36,505 bases of DNA from an uncultured Acidimicrobiales bacterium (GTDB taxonomy: Bacteria; Actinomycetota; Acidimicrobiia; Acidimicrobiales; SZUA-35). The notes beneath the pieces were generated by a model. That model did no database searches and was not told where the DNA came from. It saw only the letters and a list, made by a program, of their open reading frames with translations. The stretch lies in assembly GCA_937981915.1 (NCBI GenBank), contig CALJMD010000474.1, forward strand, positions 1 to 36,505, given 5' to 3'. Below are positions 8,417-19,815 of this stretch, piece after piece (within the stretch, counting starts at the first letter, position 1; each line of letters opens with the position of its first letter). Both the position numbers and the translations under genes were made by a program.

Positions 8417-9714
8417 TAGTCATCAGCGGTGGTCAGATCCATGAAGCGGGGGGCCAGCGTTCGGCGACACTGATCATCAACACCGAAACCGGCACGGTCG
8501 ACGACATCGTTGCCGACGGTGCAGCGGTTCAAGGCGATCAGACGCTTGACGCCTCCGGGTGTGTCGTTCTGCCAGGATTCGTTGATCTGCACTCACATCT
8601 TCGTCAACCGGGCAACGAGGCGGCGGAGACCATCGAGACCGGTTCTCGGGCCGCTGCATTGGGCGGTTACACCGCCGTAGTGGCGATGCCGAACACGACG
8701 CCATGCATGGACTCGGCCGCCGTCATCGGCGAAGTAGTCAACGCCGGTCGTACCGCTCTGTGTGAAATCAAGCCGTCGGCGGCCATCACAATGGGACGTG
8801 ACGGCGAAACACTAGCGCCAATGGCGGAGCTGGTTGACCTCGGTGTGCGAATGTTCACCGATGACGGCACCGGAGTGCAAGACGACCAGCTGATGCGCCG
8901 TGCACTCGAATACGCCTCCAGCCTGGCCACCGACGACGGCACTCAGATCATCTTGTCGCAGCATTGCGAGGTGGATGCGTTGTCGCACCCCGGCGTCATG
9001 CACGAGGGAGCTTGGTCGGCGAAACTCGGACTGGCCGGGCAACCGGCTGAGGCCGAAGAACTCATGGTGATGCGAGACATTGCGCTGGCTCGCTTGACCG
9101 GAATGAACGTCCATCTTCAACACCTATCAACGGCGGGCAGCGTCGAAATGGTCCGGGCCGCAAAAGCGGCCGGTGTGCCGGTTACCGCTGAGGCGACGCC
9201 TCATCATTTCTGTCTGACCGATGCGGCCTGCGCTTCCTACGATCCGGTATTCAAAGTTCACCCGCCACTTCGTACCGACGCCGACGTCGCAGCGATACGG
9301 GTCGGCTTGGCTGATGGCACGATCGACGCGGTGGCTACCGACCACGCTCCTCACACGCCGGACTCGAAGGAGCAACCCTTCGATCAGGCGCCGCCCGGCA
9401 TGCTGGGTCTGGAGACTGCGTTCGCGCTTGCGCTGACCGAGCTTGATCTGCCGCTGGATCGTCTGGTTGAAATGTTCTCCAGTGCACCGGCTCGTCTCGC
9501 CGGGCTTGGGGCACGTCACGGTGGCCCAATCGAAGTCGGCCGACCGGCCAATCTGACCGTTGTCGATCTCGAGCAGACCTGGACAATCGCCGGTGACCGG
9601 TTGGCCAGTCTGGCTTCCAACACGCCATTTGAAGGACGAACCGTGCGTGGCAAGGTTCGTCATACTCTGTTCAACGGCGAACCCGTCGTTGTCGACGCCA
9701 AGGCGGTGCGGTAA
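8407..9714 (+). CDS. pyrC: Dihydroorotase
   Basis: GFVDLHSHLRQPGNEAAETIETGSRAAALGGYTAVVAMPNTTP; VATDHAPHTPDSKEQPFDQAPPGMLGLETA. Confidence 0.97.
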   Translation: MSVVVISGGQIHEAGGQRSATLIINTETGTVDDIVADGAAVQGDQTLDASGCVVLPGFVDLHSHLRQPGNEAAETIETGSRAAALGGYTAVVAMPNTTPCMDSAAVIGEVVNAGRTALCEIKPSAAITMGRDGETLAPMAELVDLGVRMFTDDGTGVQDDQLMRRALEYASSLATDDGTQIILSQHCEVDALSHPGVMHEGAWSAKLGLAGQPAEAEELMVMRDIALARLTGMNVHLQHLSTAGSVEMVRAAKAAGVPVTAEATPHHFCLTDAACASYDPVFKVHPPLRTDADVAAIRVGLADGTIDAVATDHAPHTPDSKEQPFDQAPPGMLGLETAFALALTELDLPLDRLVEMFSSAPARLAGLGARHGGPIEVGRPANLTVVDLEQTWTIAGDRLASLASNTPFEGRTVRGKVRHTLFNGEPVVVDAKAVR

Positions 9715-10931
9715 TGGTCGACGCTCACAACCAACCAGACGATCAAAACTCGACGGCTAGCCAGGTCACTGGGCCGATTGCCGCCGCCCTGGTCATGGCC
9801 GACGGGTCGACCTTCGAAGGTGAGCACTTCGGTGCCTTTCCAACGGGAGGTGTGGCATCCGGAGAAGTGGTGTTCAACACCGCGTTGACCGGCTACCAGG
9901 AGGTCATCACCGATCCGTCTTACGCCGGCCAGATCATCAACTTCACCTACCCTCACATTGGCAACTACGGCACTACCCCTGATGACAACGAATCCCGGTC
10001 GGTCTTTGCTCGCGGCGTGATCGTCCGAGACTTGGCCCGTCGGCACTCCAACTGGCGTTCCGAAGGGTCGTTGAACCAGTTTCTTTCCGATCACAACCTC
10101 TCCGGCATCGGCGGCGTCGACACTCGTCGTCTCACCAAGTTGATCCGATCAAACGGGGCAATGCCAGGGGCTTTCGGTCCTGTAGAGGGACCAGGTGCAG
10201 TGGACCTGGACGTGTTACGTCGAGCCGCTGTCGATGAGCCGGGCACCGACGGAATCGACCTGGTTGCCCAGGTGACCACACCTGAAAGCTACGAGCGCGC
10301 CCACCAGCCTGCGGGCGAAACGACATCCGGTCCGTTCAACATCGTCGCCCTTGACCTAGGTATCAAAACAACCATCGTTGACCAGTTGGCAGGTTTGGGA
10401 ACAGTGCAGGTCATGCCGGCCTCCACCCCGGCGGCCGACATCTTGGCCGCTCAGCCTGACGGTGTATTCCTTTCCAACGGACCCGGTGACCCCCGCGAAG
10501 TTGGCTACGTAGTGGAGACGGTCACCCAGATTCTCGGCCACGTTCCCGTGTTCGGAATTTGCCTGGGCCACCAAATTCTCGGCCTGGCTATCGGCGGAAA
10601 CATCACCAAGCTTCCCTTTGGCCACCACGGAGCGAACCATCCGGTAATGGATACGACAACCGACGTCGTCGAGATAACAAGCCAGAACCACAACTTCGCG
10701 GTCGAAGCCGAGTCAGTGAGCCACGCGGCCGTCGTCACCCACGTGAACTTGAACGACGGTGTTTGTGAGGGGCTGCAACTTCGTGACGGTTCAGCGTTCA
10801 GTGTGCAGCATCACCCGGAGGCGAGCCCGGGACCACATGACTCCAGATACCTCTTTGAACGGTTCGCCGATTTGATGACCAACGGTTCGTTACCAGCGAC
10901 CGAAGAAAATGGAGGGGCTACCGATGCCTAA
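9714..10931 (+). CDS. carA: Carbamoyl-phosphate synthase small (glutaminase) subunit
   Basis: [37 protein letters not shown]; class I GATase [31 protein letters not shown]. Confidence 0.97.
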   Translation: MVDAHNQPDDQNSTASQVTGPIAAALVMADGSTFEGEHFGAFPTGGVASGEVVFNTALTGYQEVITDPSYAGQIINFTYPHIGNYGTTPDDNESRSVFARGVIVRDLARRHSNWRSEGSLNQFLSDHNLSGIGGVDTRRLTKLIRSNGAMPGAFGPVEGPGAVDLDVLRRAAVDEPGTDGIDLVAQVTTPESYERAHQPAGETTSGPFNIVALDLGIKTTIVDQLAGLGTVQVMPASTPAADILAAQPDGVFLSNGPGDPREVGYVVETVTQILGHVPVFGICLGHQILGLAIGGNITKLPFGHHGANHPVMDTTTDVVEITSQNHNFAVEAESVSHAAVVTHVNLNDGVCEGLQLRDGSAFSVQHHPEASPGPHDSRYLFERFADLMTNGSLPATEENGGATDA

Positions 10932-13900
10932 GCGAACCGACCTCAACTCCATTTTGGTGATCGGCTCCGGGCCGATCGTGATCGGCCAGGCCTGTGAGTT
11001 CGACTACTCGGGAACACAGGCTTGTCGTGTCCTCAAAGAGGAGGGCTATCGGGTAATTCTGGCCAACTCGAATCCGGCCACGATCATGACCGACCCGACG
11101 TTCGCCGACGCCACCTACGTCGAGCCGCTAACCCGCGAAGTACTGGCCAAGATCATCGAAACCGAGCGGCCAGACGCCGTGCTACCCACGTTGGGTGGCC
11201 AGACGGCGCTCAACTTAGCGATGGAGCTTGAAGCCGACGGTGTGTTGGAACGGTTTGATGCTGAGCTGATCGGAGCCAACGCCGAGGCCATCTCTACCGC
11301 GGAGGATCGTCAGAAGTTCAAAGAGGCCATGATCGAAATTGGCCTCGAGGTGCCGCGAAGCGGAATCGCTCATACCCCGGCCGAGGCAGAGGACATGATC
11401 GGCCAAATCGGCTTGCCGGTTGTTATCCGCCCGGCCTACATCCTGGGAGGGCGCGGCACGGGTATCGCCACCACACCCGAAGAGTTCACCAAGATGGCGG
11501 CCGACGGCCTTGCCGCCAGCCCGATCTCCGAGATCCTCATCGAAGAGTCGATCGCCGGTTGGAAAGAGTTTGAGCTGGAGGTCATGCGAGACCGCAACGA
11601 CAACCAGGTCATCGTTTGCTCCATCGAGAATCTCGACCCGATGGGCGTCCACACCGGTGACTCCATCACGGTCGCCCCGATCCAAACACTCTCCGATGTG
11701 GAATACCAGGTGCTGCGCAACGCCGCTTTCGCCTGCCTGCGCCGAGTCGGTGTTGAAACCGGCGGCTCAAACGTTCAGTTTGCCATCGAGCCCGACACCG
11801 GGCGGATGGTGATCATCGAGATGAACCCCCGAGTCAGTCGGTCATCGGCCCTAGCGTCGAAAGCCACTGGTTTCCCAATTGCCAAGATTGCGGCCAAGTT
11901 GGCCGTCGGTTACACCCTCGATGAAATCCCAAACGACATCACCAAGAAGACGCCGTCGTCCTTCGAACCGGTAATCGATTACGTCGTCACGAAGATTCCT
12001 CGCTGGGCCTTCGAGAAGTTCCCTGGATCAACCGGGCTGCTCGGCACGTCCATGCAGTCGGTCGGTGAAGTGATGGCCATTGGTCGTACCTTCCCGGAGT
12101 CGTTGCAGAAGGCCTGCCGGTCGCTTGAGTCCGGTCACGCCGGACTGAATGGATCCGAAGCCGAGCAAACCTTCGACGCTCAGTCGATTGAGGAGCTCTG
12201 CGAGCTGGTTCAACGAGCCACACCGGAACGGATCTTCCAGGTTGAATCGCTGTTGCGTCGTGGCGTCTCGATCGAGCGTCTCTACGAGTTGACGGCAATC
12301 GACCCTTGGTTTCTTGACCAGATGTCGGTGGTCTCCGAGGAACGTTTGGCGCTCGCAGGCCGCAACGCTGACACGCTGACACGAGCCGAGTGGCGGCGGG
12401 CCAAGCAGCTCGGGTTCAGTGACGTTCAGCTCGGCTACCTGTGCGGGAGCGACGAGCATCAGGTCCGAAGCCTGAGGCTGTCGCACGACGTTCGGCCCAC
12501 CTTCAAAACCGTGGACACCTGCGCGGCGGAGTTCGAAGCAAACACGCCCTATCACTACTCGACGTACGAGGACGAGAGTGAGGTCGTATCCAGCGATCGG
12601 CAGAAAATCATGATTCTGGGTTCGGGGCCGAACCGGATCGGGCAAGGTATCGAGTTCGACTACTGCTGTGTTCACGCCAGCTTCTCACTCAGCGAGGCCG
12701 GTTTCGAAACCATCATGGTGAACTGCAACCCCGAAACGGTTTCAACCGACTATGACACCTCCGATCGGCTCTACTTTGAGCCGATCACCTACGAAGACGT
12801 CATGAACATCGTCGACGTGGAGAAGCCGCTCGGCGTCATCGTGTCCCTCGGTGGACAAACACCGTTGAAGCTGGCCAATCAGTTGCCTCCCGAGTTGGTA
12901 CTGGGAACTGCGGCTACGTCGATCGACGAAGCTGAGGACCGCGATCGCTGGTCGGAGCTGTGTAATCGCATTGGGATACCACAACCCAAGGGCGGGACAG
13001 CTGAATCGGCGGAGCAGGCAGGGCAGATCGCCGATGACATTGGCTACCCGGTACTTGTCCGACCCAGTTACGTGCTGGGAGGACGGGCCATGGAATTGGT
13101 CTACAACCGTGAAGACCTGGACCGTGCGATGGCCGCTATGGCCAGCCAGGGGAGCCTGGGACGAGAAGGTGGTCTATCGGCTGAACGCCCGGTACTGATC
13201 GACTCGTTCCTCGAGAATGCCATCGAAGTCGACGTTGACGCAGCGAGGGATCACACCGGAGAGGTGTTGATCGGCGGTGTGATGGAACACGTCGAGGAGG
13301 CCGGGGTGCACTCGGGAGATTCGGCGTGCGTTCTACCGCCCAGAACTCTCGGTCCTGACATCGTTTCGATACTGAGCGACTACGTCGGCCGAATAGCCGA
13401 AGCCCTCGACGTCGTTGGCCTGGTGAATGTTCAATTCGCCGTCAAAGACGGGGGGTGTTACGTGATCGAGGCCAACCCCCGGGCGTCGCGGACCGTGCCA
13501 TTCGTGGCCAAGGCAACCGGCCGACCAATGGCCAAGATCGCTTCCCGTGTCATGGCCGGAGCGACGCTCGCAGAACTTCGGGTTGAAGGTCTCGTAACGG
13601 ACACTGTCGACACCGGCTTTTGGGCGGTCAAAGAAGCCGTATTGCCGTTCGTGCGGTTCCCCGACACCGACGCCTTGCTCGGGCCGGAGATGCGGTCCAC
13701 CGGCGAAGTCATGGGTATCGACCGCGATGTGGGCGTTGCCTTTGTCAAGAGCCAGCTGGCGGCGGGAACAATCTTGCCCGCCCCCGATGGGGCCACGGTC
13801 TTCATGTCGTTGGCCAACCGCGACAAAGAAGCCGGCTTAACTGTCGCTCGACTCTTGGTCGAGTTGGGCTTCTCGCTGGTGGCGACTGCGGGTACGGCCG

Positions 13901-14208
13901 ACTACTTGCGAGACGCCGGCTTGGTAGTCGAAGAAACGGTGAGTCGCCTCAACCAAGAGGGCCTAAACGCCGTGGACCTTATCGAGGACGGCAAGATAGC
14001 AATGGTGATCAACACGCCTCGCGGTCGAGGCCCTCGCGCTGATGGCGCGTACATCCGTCAGGCAGCAGCCCGCAACGGTGTCCCGCTAGTGACGACGACG
14101 GCTGCCGCCTTGGCTGCCGCCCGCGGAATGGTGGATCTGCGCAATGGTGAACTGCAGGTAACCCCGCTCCAAGCCATCCACGGCTCGGCCAGCAGCGCAA
14201 CGGCTTGA
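10924..14208 (+). CDS. carB: Carbamoyl-phosphate synthase large subunit
   Basis: [42 protein letters not shown] and internally duplicated ATP-grasp halves; ATG 10924 with SD GGAGGGG. Confidence 0.98.
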   Translation: MPKRTDLNSILVIGSGPIVIGQACEFDYSGTQACRVLKEEGYRVILANSNPATIMTDPTFADATYVEPLTREVLAKIIETERPDAVLPTLGGQTALNLAMELEADGVLERFDAELIGANAEAISTAEDRQKFKEAMIEIGLEVPRSGIAHTPAEAEDMIGQIGLPVVIRPAYILGGRGTGIATTPEEFTKMAADGLAASPISEILIEESIAGWKEFELEVMRDRNDNQVIVCSIENLDPMGVHTGDSITVAPIQTLSDVEYQVLRNAAFACLRRVGVETGGSNVQFAIEPDTGRMVIIEMNPRVSRSSALASKATGFPIAKIAAKLAVGYTLDEIPNDITKKTPSSFEPVIDYVVTKIPRWAFEKFPGSTGLLGTSMQSVGEVMAIGRTFPESLQKACRSLESGHAGLNGSEAEQTFDAQSIEELCELVQRATPERIFQVESLLRRGVSIERLYELTAIDPWFLDQMSVVSEERLALAGRNADTLTRAEWRRAKQLGFSDVQLGYLCGSDEHQVRSLRLSHDVRPTFKTVDTCAAEFEANTPYHYSTYEDESEVVSSDRQKIMILGSGPNRIGQGIEFDYCCVHASFSLSEAGFETIMVNCNPETVSTDYDTSDRLYFEPITYEDVMNIVDVEKPLGVIVSLGGQTPLKLANQLPPELVLGTAATSIDEAEDRDRWSELCNRIGIPQPKGGTAESAEQAGQIADDIGYPVLVRPSYVLGGRAMELVYNREDLDRAMAAMASQGSLGREGGLSAERPVLIDSFLENAIEVDVDAARDHTGEVLIGGVMEHVEEAGVHSGDSACVLPPRTLGPDIVSILSDYVGRIAEALDVVGLVNVQFAVKDGGCYVIEANPRASRTVPFVAKATGRPMAKIASRVMAGATLAELRVEGLVTDTVDTGFWAVKEAVLPFVRFPDTDALLGPEMRSTGEVMGIDRDVGVAFVKSQLAAGTILPAPDGATVFMSLANRDKEAGLTVARLLVELGFSLVATAGTADYLRDAGLVVEETVSRLNQEGLNAVDLIEDGKIAMVINTPRGRGPRADGAYIRQAAARNGVPLVTTTAAALAAARGMVDLRNGELQVTPLQAIHGSASSATA

Positions 14209-14240
14209 TCGATGTTGACTTCTAGTGATCGGGCTCCGAC

Positions 14241-15158
14241 ATGGTTGACCTGACCGCCACGGTGGGTTCGGTCGACCTGGCTAATCCGATCATGACAGCG
14301 GCTGGGACCGCCGGTCACGGTTCCGAACTCGGGGCCTACGTCGACCTGGCCAAGCTCGGAGCGGTCGTGGTGAAATCGCTGGCCCACTTCGAGTGGGATG
14401 GCAATCCACCGCGACGCGTGAACCAAACGCCGTCAGGAATGATCAACTCGGTTGGACTGCAAGGCCCCGGGATAGCCCGCTGGATCGTGGAAGACCTACC
14501 GGCGTTGGAACGCTTAGGTGCCCGCGTTGTGGCCTCGATCTGGGGTCGAACGGTTGACGACTACCGCCGGGCCGCTCAGCTGTTGGCACCGGTCGCTGAT
14601 CGACTGTGTGCCGTTGAAGTGAATATCTCGTGCCCGAACACCGAGTCGGGAAACGATCTGTTCGCCCACTCGCCGGCGATGACCACCGAAGTCATCGAGG
14701 CCACAGCCGATTGTGATGCACCGCGGTGGGCCAAGTTGAGTCCCAACGTGGGTTTCCGACTGCCGGAGATCGCCACAGCCGCCGGTGAGGCTGGCGCCGA
14801 TGCCGTGACGTTGGTGAACACCTACTTCGGACTTGTGCTCGATCCGGTCACCGGAGAACCTGTTTTGGGTGGGGGAGGAGGCGGTGTCTCCGGCCCGGCG
14901 ATACGGCCCCTCGCTGTACGAGCCGTGGCTGATGTTCGCCAGGCTTGCCCCAACTTGCCCATTATCGGTGTTGGCGGAATCCGAACAGCGTCCGACGTTG
15001 TTCAGTTCGCCCGTGCCGGCGCCGACGCCGTGCAGGTTGGAACAGCCACGTTGGCTGATCCCGGCCTGGTCGGCCGTCTCGTGGGCTCGCTTGAGGCCTG
15101 GTGTCAGGACCATCGGGTGGGCAGCTTCAAAGACCTCGTCGGGGCCCGTCGGCATTGA
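14241..15158 (+). CDS. pyrD: Dihydroorotate dehydrogenase, class 1 (PyrD1B-like)
   Basis: NPIMTAAGTAGHGSELG, VEVNISCPNTESG (Cys type), TLVNTYFG, GGGGGGVSGPAIRPLAVRAV, IIGVGGIRTASDVVQFARAGADAVQVGTA. Confidence 0.93.
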   Translation: MVDLTATVGSVDLANPIMTAAGTAGHGSELGAYVDLAKLGAVVVKSLAHFEWDGNPPRRVNQTPSGMINSVGLQGPGIARWIVEDLPALERLGARVVASIWGRTVDDYRRAAQLLAPVADRLCAVEVNISCPNTESGNDLFAHSPAMTTEVIEATADCDAPRWAKLSPNVGFRLPEIATAAGEAGADAVTLVNTYFGLVLDPVTGEPVLGGGGGGVSGPAIRPLAVRAVADVRQACPNLPIIGVGGIRTASDVVQFARAGADAVQVGTATLADPGLVGRLVGSLEAWCQDHRVGSFKDLVGARRH

Positions 15159-15279
15159 TTGACCTATAACCGGCATGGCGTGGGCCATCGGCTACGGTAA
15201 TGAACGGCGTGAGCTGGCGGTGGTCACCGGGCTTGGGCCACAAGTCATCTGGATCTTGAACCCGAAATGAAGGATTTTC

Positions 15280-15996
15280 ATGTCTGCTTCGACGGCAAAG
15301 ACGATTGACGGCTTACCGGCCGAGGTCAGGGCCAAGACGGCGCTCGCTCTCGATGTGGATGACCTGGTCGAAGCGTTGCGCCTGGCGAGGCAGCTGTCCC
15401 CATGGTTCGGAGTGGCCAAGGTCGGTCTCGAGCTCTACACGGCTGCCGGACCCGACGCTGTTGGTGCCCTGATGGACAATGGCTTTGATGTGTTTCTCGA
15501 CTTGAAGTTGCATGACATCCCCACCACGGTTGCACGGGCCGCCCGAGTCGGCGGCGCCCTTGGCGCCACCTACCTGACATTGCATGCTCATGGCGGAGCC
15601 GACATGCTCCGAGCCGGTGTTGACGGCCTTCTAGAGGGAGCATCAAACGCCGACCTGCCGGTACCAATGGCTGTGGCCATCACGGTGTTGACTAGTGACG
15701 CCGACGCTCCGGCTCACATCATGCCTAATAGGCTGCGTCTTGCTGTCGAAGCTGGCTGCGGGGGAATCGTATGCTCCGGCGCCACCTTGCGTGAAGCCCG
15801 CGAGCTTTCACCCAGAACCGTTCGCGTGGTCCCGGGGATCCGTCACGCTGGCGGGGAACAACACGATCAGCCCCACCCGATAACGCCTGCCGCCGCCTTT
15901 GAAGAAGGAGCCGATCTCCTAGTGATCGGTCGAGCGGTGACCCAAGCCGATGATCCGGCGGCCGCTGCGGCGTCGCTGTTCGCCGAGTTGGTCTAA
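15280..15996 (+). CDS. pyrF: Orotidine-5'-phosphate decarboxylase (DLKLHDIP type)
   Basis: VFLDLKLHDIPTTVARAA, LTLHAHGGADML, VVPGIRHAGGEQHDQ, DLLVIGRAVTQADDPA. Confidence 0.95.
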   Translation: MSASTAKTIDGLPAEVRAKTALALDVDDLVEALRLARQLSPWFGVAKVGLELYTAAGPDAVGALMDNGFDVFLDLKLHDIPTTVARAARVGGALGATYLTLHAHGGADMLRAGVDGLLEGASNADLPVPMAVAITVLTSDADAPAHIMPNRLRLAVEAGCGGIVCSGATLREARELSPRTVRVVPGIRHAGGEQHDQPHPITPAAAFEEGADLLVIGRAVTQADDPAAAAASLFAELV

Positions 15997-16098
15997 TACC
16001 TCAGTTCTGGAGCCACGACTTTGTGGTGTCTGTTGACCTCGGCGCACGGGTGAACGGACTAGCCTGTTATGCATAGGTTCCACCGACGTTAGGATCTG

Positions 16099-16416
16099 GT
16101 GATCGTGCCACCCCCTCAGCTAACGGACGAACAACGCAAGGCGGCGCTGGCCAAAGCGGCCGAGGTGCGCCGCCGTCGGGCCGACGTCAAGAATCGTTTG
16201 AAAATAGGTTCGATGACCCTGGACGAAATGCTCCAAGAGGCCGATGAGGACCCTATGGTGGCCAAGATCAAAGTCCTTGCTGTTCTTGAGTCGCTTCCAG
16301 GCATTGGCAAAGTCAACGCCCGTCGCACGCTGGAACGACTTGGAATCGCCGAGTCCCGCCGGGTTTCCGGCCTGGGGCATCAGCAACGTAAAGCGCTACT
16401 CGAGGTGTTCTCATGA
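16099..16416 (+). CDS. mihF: Actinobacterial-type integration host factor
   Basis: PPPQLTDEQRKAALAKAAEVRRRRADVKNRLKIGSMTL...LESLPGIGKVNARRTLERLGIAESRRVSGLGHQQRKALLEVF; start may be GTG 16105. Confidence 0.93.
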   Translation: MIVPPPQLTDEQRKAALAKAAEVRRRRADVKNRLKIGSMTLDEMLQEADEDPMVAKIKVLAVLESLPGIGKVNARRTLERLGIAESRRVSGLGHQQRKALLEVFS

Positions 16417-16982
16417 ACACTGACCCGCTACTGATCGTCGTGTCCGGGCCGGGTGGTGTGGGCAAGAGCACTGTCGTGAAGCTGCTTGTTGAGCGTTATC
16501 CCGAGCTGTTTCTGAGCCGGTCGTGGACCACACGAGATCGCCGCCCAGGGGAATCACGCGATGCGTACGTGTACGTGACCCGCGATGAGTTCGAGGAGCG
16601 AATCGTCGGCGAGGGCTTCTTGGAGCACGCCGAATTCCTTGGCAATTACTACGGAACGCCCACTCTGGATAAGTCGTTCGAACGTGACGTCATTTTGGAG
16701 ATAGACGTTCAAGGCGCTCGACAAGTTTTGGAGAAAGAGTCCGATGCGGTGCTTATCTTCCTCGAAGCCCCCACTCGTGATGACCAGCTACAGCGACTTC
16801 GGCGCCGTGGTGACCCGGAGGATCGAGTCGCACAACGGGTGAACAAAGCCGAGCAAGAGGCATCGGCCGGTCGTGAGCTCGGGGCCCAAACGATCGTAAA
16901 TCACGATATCGACGACACTGTCGAGCAGATGTGGAATGTGATCGAGAAGGCTCGGGCGGCCAAAGGCAGGACTGGGCTCTAG
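16413..16982 (+). CDS. gmk: Guanylate kinase
   Basis: VVSGPGGVGKSTVVKLL P-loop, SRSWTTRDRRPGE, EIDVQGARQV; ATGA overlap with mihF. Confidence 0.96.
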   Translation: MNTDPLLIVVSGPGGVGKSTVVKLLVERYPELFLSRSWTTRDRRPGESRDAYVYVTRDEFEERIVGEGFLEHAEFLGNYYGTPTLDKSFERDVILEIDVQGARQVLEKESDAVLIFLEAPTRDDQLQRLRRRGDPEDRVAQRVNKAEQEASAGRELGAQTIVNHDIDDTVEQMWNVIEKARAAKGRTGL

Positions 16983-17016
16983 AGCCGCCTATACTACGGA
17001 GCGGAGGTTGACGCCA

Positions 17017-17298
17017 ATGGCTGACACGTACGACACAATGATGAGCCCCCAAGTTGAGGATCTCTTCGATAAAACCAACTCCAAGTTCGTGCTTTGCACA
17101 CTTGCGGCACGAAGGGCACGTCAGATCAATGCGTACTTCGGTCAGCTTGGTGAAGGCCTCGGGGCAATGGTTCCCCCGCAGGTGACCTCAGTTTCCCGCA
17201 AGCCACTGTCGATCGCCTTCGAAGAGATCGCAGCCGAGAAGATCGTTCCGGCTGCAGCTCCGGAAGCCGACGACGCCAACTCCGACGACGCCGCCTAA
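17017..17298 (+). CDS. rpoZ: RNA polymerase omega subunit
   Basis: MMSPQVEDLFDKTNSKFVLCTLAARRARQINAYFGQLGEG; located between gmk and coaBC as in other actinobacteria. Confidence 0.92.
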   Translation: MADTYDTMMSPQVEDLFDKTNSKFVLCTLAARRARQINAYFGQLGEGLGAMVPPQVTSVSRKPLSIAFEEIAAEKIVPAAAPEADDANSDDAA

Positions 17299-17314
17299 CT
17301 CAAGAGCGCATCTG

Positions 17315-18550
17315 ATGCTGGAGGGGCGTCGAATTGTTCTTGGCGTGACGGGTGGCATCGCCGCGTACAAGGCAATCGAGCTAAGCCGCAGACTTGTATT
17401 GGCCGGGGCCCACGTCGTCCCGGTAATGACCGAAGCGGCCATGAATATGGTCGGACCGACCACGATGACCGCGCTTGGTTCAGAACCGGTCAAGACCTCC
17501 CTGTGGGCCGATTCTCACCCCATCCCGCACACGCATCTGGGGCAGACCGCTGACCTGATCGTCGTTTGCCCGGCCACCGCCAGGATCTTGTCCGACTACC
17601 GAACCGGACGTTCGGCTGATCTGTTGTCGGCAACCCTCATCGCCACCGAAGCGCCGGTGGTGGTGTGTCCGGCCATGCATACCGAGATGTGGAATCATCC
17701 GGCGGTGCAGGACAACATTGCAGCGCTGCAGCAGCGCGGGGTGATCGTTGTGCCTCCGGAAGAGGGCCCGCTGGCCGGCGGCGACATCGGAGCTGGCCGT
17801 TTAGCCTCGCCCGAGTCGATCTTCGATGTCATCGCCGAGACGCTCGATGGGGAAATGGCCTCGGCGGCGACCAAAGACACCGGAGCGTTGACCGGCCGAA
17901 CGGTTCTCGTAACAGCCGGAGGCACCCGTGAAGCAATCGACCCGGTTCGCTTCATCGGTAACCGCTCATCCGGTAAGCAAGGCCATGCCCTGGCCGATGT
18001 AGCGGCAGCGCGTGGAGCGCAGGTCACGCTTGTCACCACGGTTGCTCGTCCGTCCGGGCCGGGCGTTGAGCAGGTATCGGTGACCACGGCGTCAGAGATG
18101 CTCGATGCCGTGATGAGCCGGGCTGAGGCTAGCGACGTTGTCATCATGGCCGCCGCAGTGGCGGACTTCCGGCCCAAGAACACGGCCGAGCAGAAGCTCA
18201 AGAAGGCCGATGGTGTTCCCTCCATCGAACTCGAGCGGACTGAAGACATTCTGGCCACCCTCGGAGTGCAGCGACGAGCGGGCCAGGTAATCGTTGGATT
18301 TGCCGCCGAAACCAACGACATGTTGACCAACGCCGCATCGAAGTTGGCCAGAAAAGGCGCCGATCTGTTGGTTGCCAACAACGTCGCGCTGCCGCAGGTC
18401 GGCTTTGCTCATGACACGAACGCCGTTACCATTCTCGACGCCGACGGCGGTACGTTTGACGTCTCGTTGACGAGCAAAGTAGCGATAGCCGAAGCCGTCC
18501 TGGATGCAGTCGAGAAGCGCCTACCTCCGATCGAAAGCGGATCCACATGA
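17315..18550 (+). CDS. coaBC: Bifunctional phosphopantothenoylcysteine decarboxylase / phosphopantothenate-cysteine ligase
   Basis: [72 protein letters not shown]. Confidence 0.96.
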   Translation: MLEGRRIVLGVTGGIAAYKAIELSRRLVLAGAHVVPVMTEAAMNMVGPTTMTALGSEPVKTSLWADSHPIPHTHLGQTADLIVVCPATARILSDYRTGRSADLLSATLIATEAPVVVCPAMHTEMWNHPAVQDNIAALQQRGVIVVPPEEGPLAGGDIGAGRLASPESIFDVIAETLDGEMASAATKDTGALTGRTVLVTAGGTREAIDPVRFIGNRSSGKQGHALADVAAARGAQVTLVTTVARPSGPGVEQVSVTTASEMLDAVMSRAEASDVVIMAAAVADFRPKNTAEQKLKKADGVPSIELERTEDILATLGVQRRAGQVIVGFAAETNDMLTNAASKLARKGADLLVANNVALPQVGFAHDTNAVTILDADGGTFDVSLTSKVAIAEAVLDAVEKRLPPIESGST

Positions 18551-19743
18551 GCCACACCCACACGTTCACCTCTGAGTCGGTCACCGAAGGTCACCCTGAC
18601 AAGATGGCAGATCAGATTTCTGATGCCATCCTCGACGCGTTGTTGACCGAAGACCCTCAGTCCCGAGTGGCCTGCGAGACCATGGTTACGACCGGACTGG
18701 CGCTGGTGGCGGGGGAGATCACAACGTCGGCCTACGTTGACATTCCGTCCGTTGTGCGCCGCACTATCGCCGACATCGGTTACGACAACGAGCGTTACGG
18801 GTTCGACGGCCAAACATGTGGCGTAATGGTCGCCATCGATGAGCAGTCACCGGACATTGCGCAGGGCGTCGACAAATCCGAAGAAATTCGCACGTCCGGC
18901 TCAAACGACGGGTTTGACGAGCAGGGAGCCGGCGACCAAGGAATGATGTTCGGTTACGCCTGCGACGAGACAGACGTGCTGATGCCGCTTCCCATTCATC
19001 TGGCCCACCGCATGGCCGAGCGCCTAGCCGAGGTCCGCCGAGCGGGGACGATTCCCTACCTGCGCCCGGACGGTAAAACTCAGGTGACGTTTGACTACGA
19101 GGACGGTCGACCAGTCCGCCTTCGGACGGTGCTGATTTCGACCCAGCACGATGACGGCATCGATCGGGACAACATGATCAGGCCCGACCTGATTGAGCAC
19201 GTGATTCGCCCGGTCATCCCTGAGCAATTCGCCGATCAGGACTACGACGTTCTGGTCAACCCGACCGGCCGATTTGTCATCGGTGGGCCGGTGGGAGACG
19301 CCGGATTGACGGGCCGCAAGATCATCGTCGACACCTACGGTGGTGCGGCCCGGCACGGTGGTGGCGCATTCTCCGGCAAAGACCCGTCCAAGGTCGACCG
19401 CTCAGCGGCCTACGCCACTCGCTGGGTAGCCAAGAATTTGGTTGCGGCCGGAGCGGCCCGTCGTTGTGAGGTGCAGGTGGCCTACGCCATCGGTGTCGCC
19501 CACCCGGTTTCGGTAATGGTTGAGACCTTTGGCACCGAACAGGTTGAGATAGCCAAGCTTGAGCAGGCGATCCGGACCGTATTTGATCTCCGTCCAGCTG
19601 CCATTCTGGAAACGCTGGATCTCCGTCGCCCGATCTATTCGCCAACGGCGGCTTACGGCCACTTTGGTCGAGAGCCGGGCGAGTCGTTCACCTGGGAGCG
19701 GACCGACAAGGTCGACGAACTCCGTTCAGCTCTCGGATTGTAG
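18547..19743 (+). CDS. metK: S-adenosylmethionine synthetase
   Basis: [63 protein letters not shown] overlap with coaBC. Confidence 0.98.
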   Translation: MSHTHTFTSESVTEGHPDKMADQISDAILDALLTEDPQSRVACETMVTTGLALVAGEITTSAYVDIPSVVRRTIADIGYDNERYGFDGQTCGVMVAIDEQSPDIAQGVDKSEEIRTSGSNDGFDEQGAGDQGMMFGYACDETDVLMPLPIHLAHRMAERLAEVRRAGTIPYLRPDGKTQVTFDYEDGRPVRLRTVLISTQHDDGIDRDNMIRPDLIEHVIRPVIPEQFADQDYDVLVNPTGRFVIGGPVGDAGLTGRKIIVDTYGGAARHGGGAFSGKDPSKVDRSAAYATRWVAKNLVAAGAARRCEVQVAYAIGVAHPVSVMVETFGTEQVEIAKLEQAIRTVFDLRPAAILETLDLRRPIYSPTAAYGHFGREPGESFTWERTDKVDELRSALGL

Positions 19744-19815
19744 ACATCCGGCTGTGCTGACCGACTCGGTGTGACCGCGGAGTCTGTCAGCCTGGCCTGG
19801 TAAGGTGCCCTCGTC

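Noticed and set aside
12028-12675. 215-aa minus-strand ORF opposite carB
   Set aside because: Shadow ORF within a strongly conserved gene.
14514-15188. 224-aa minus-strand ORF opposite pyrD
   Set aside because: Shadow ORF with no motifs.
15997-16098. Promoter for mihF from TTGACC at 16033
   Set aside because: No -10 at a normal distance (nearest TAGCCT is 21 nt away); not strong enough to call.
17695-18381. 228-aa minus-strand ORF opposite coaBC
   Set aside because: Ala/Ser/Thr-rich shadow ORF; coaBC frame is unambiguous.
18530-18550. SAM riboswitch before metK
   Set aside because: metK overlaps the coaBC stop (ATGA); there is no leader to hold one.
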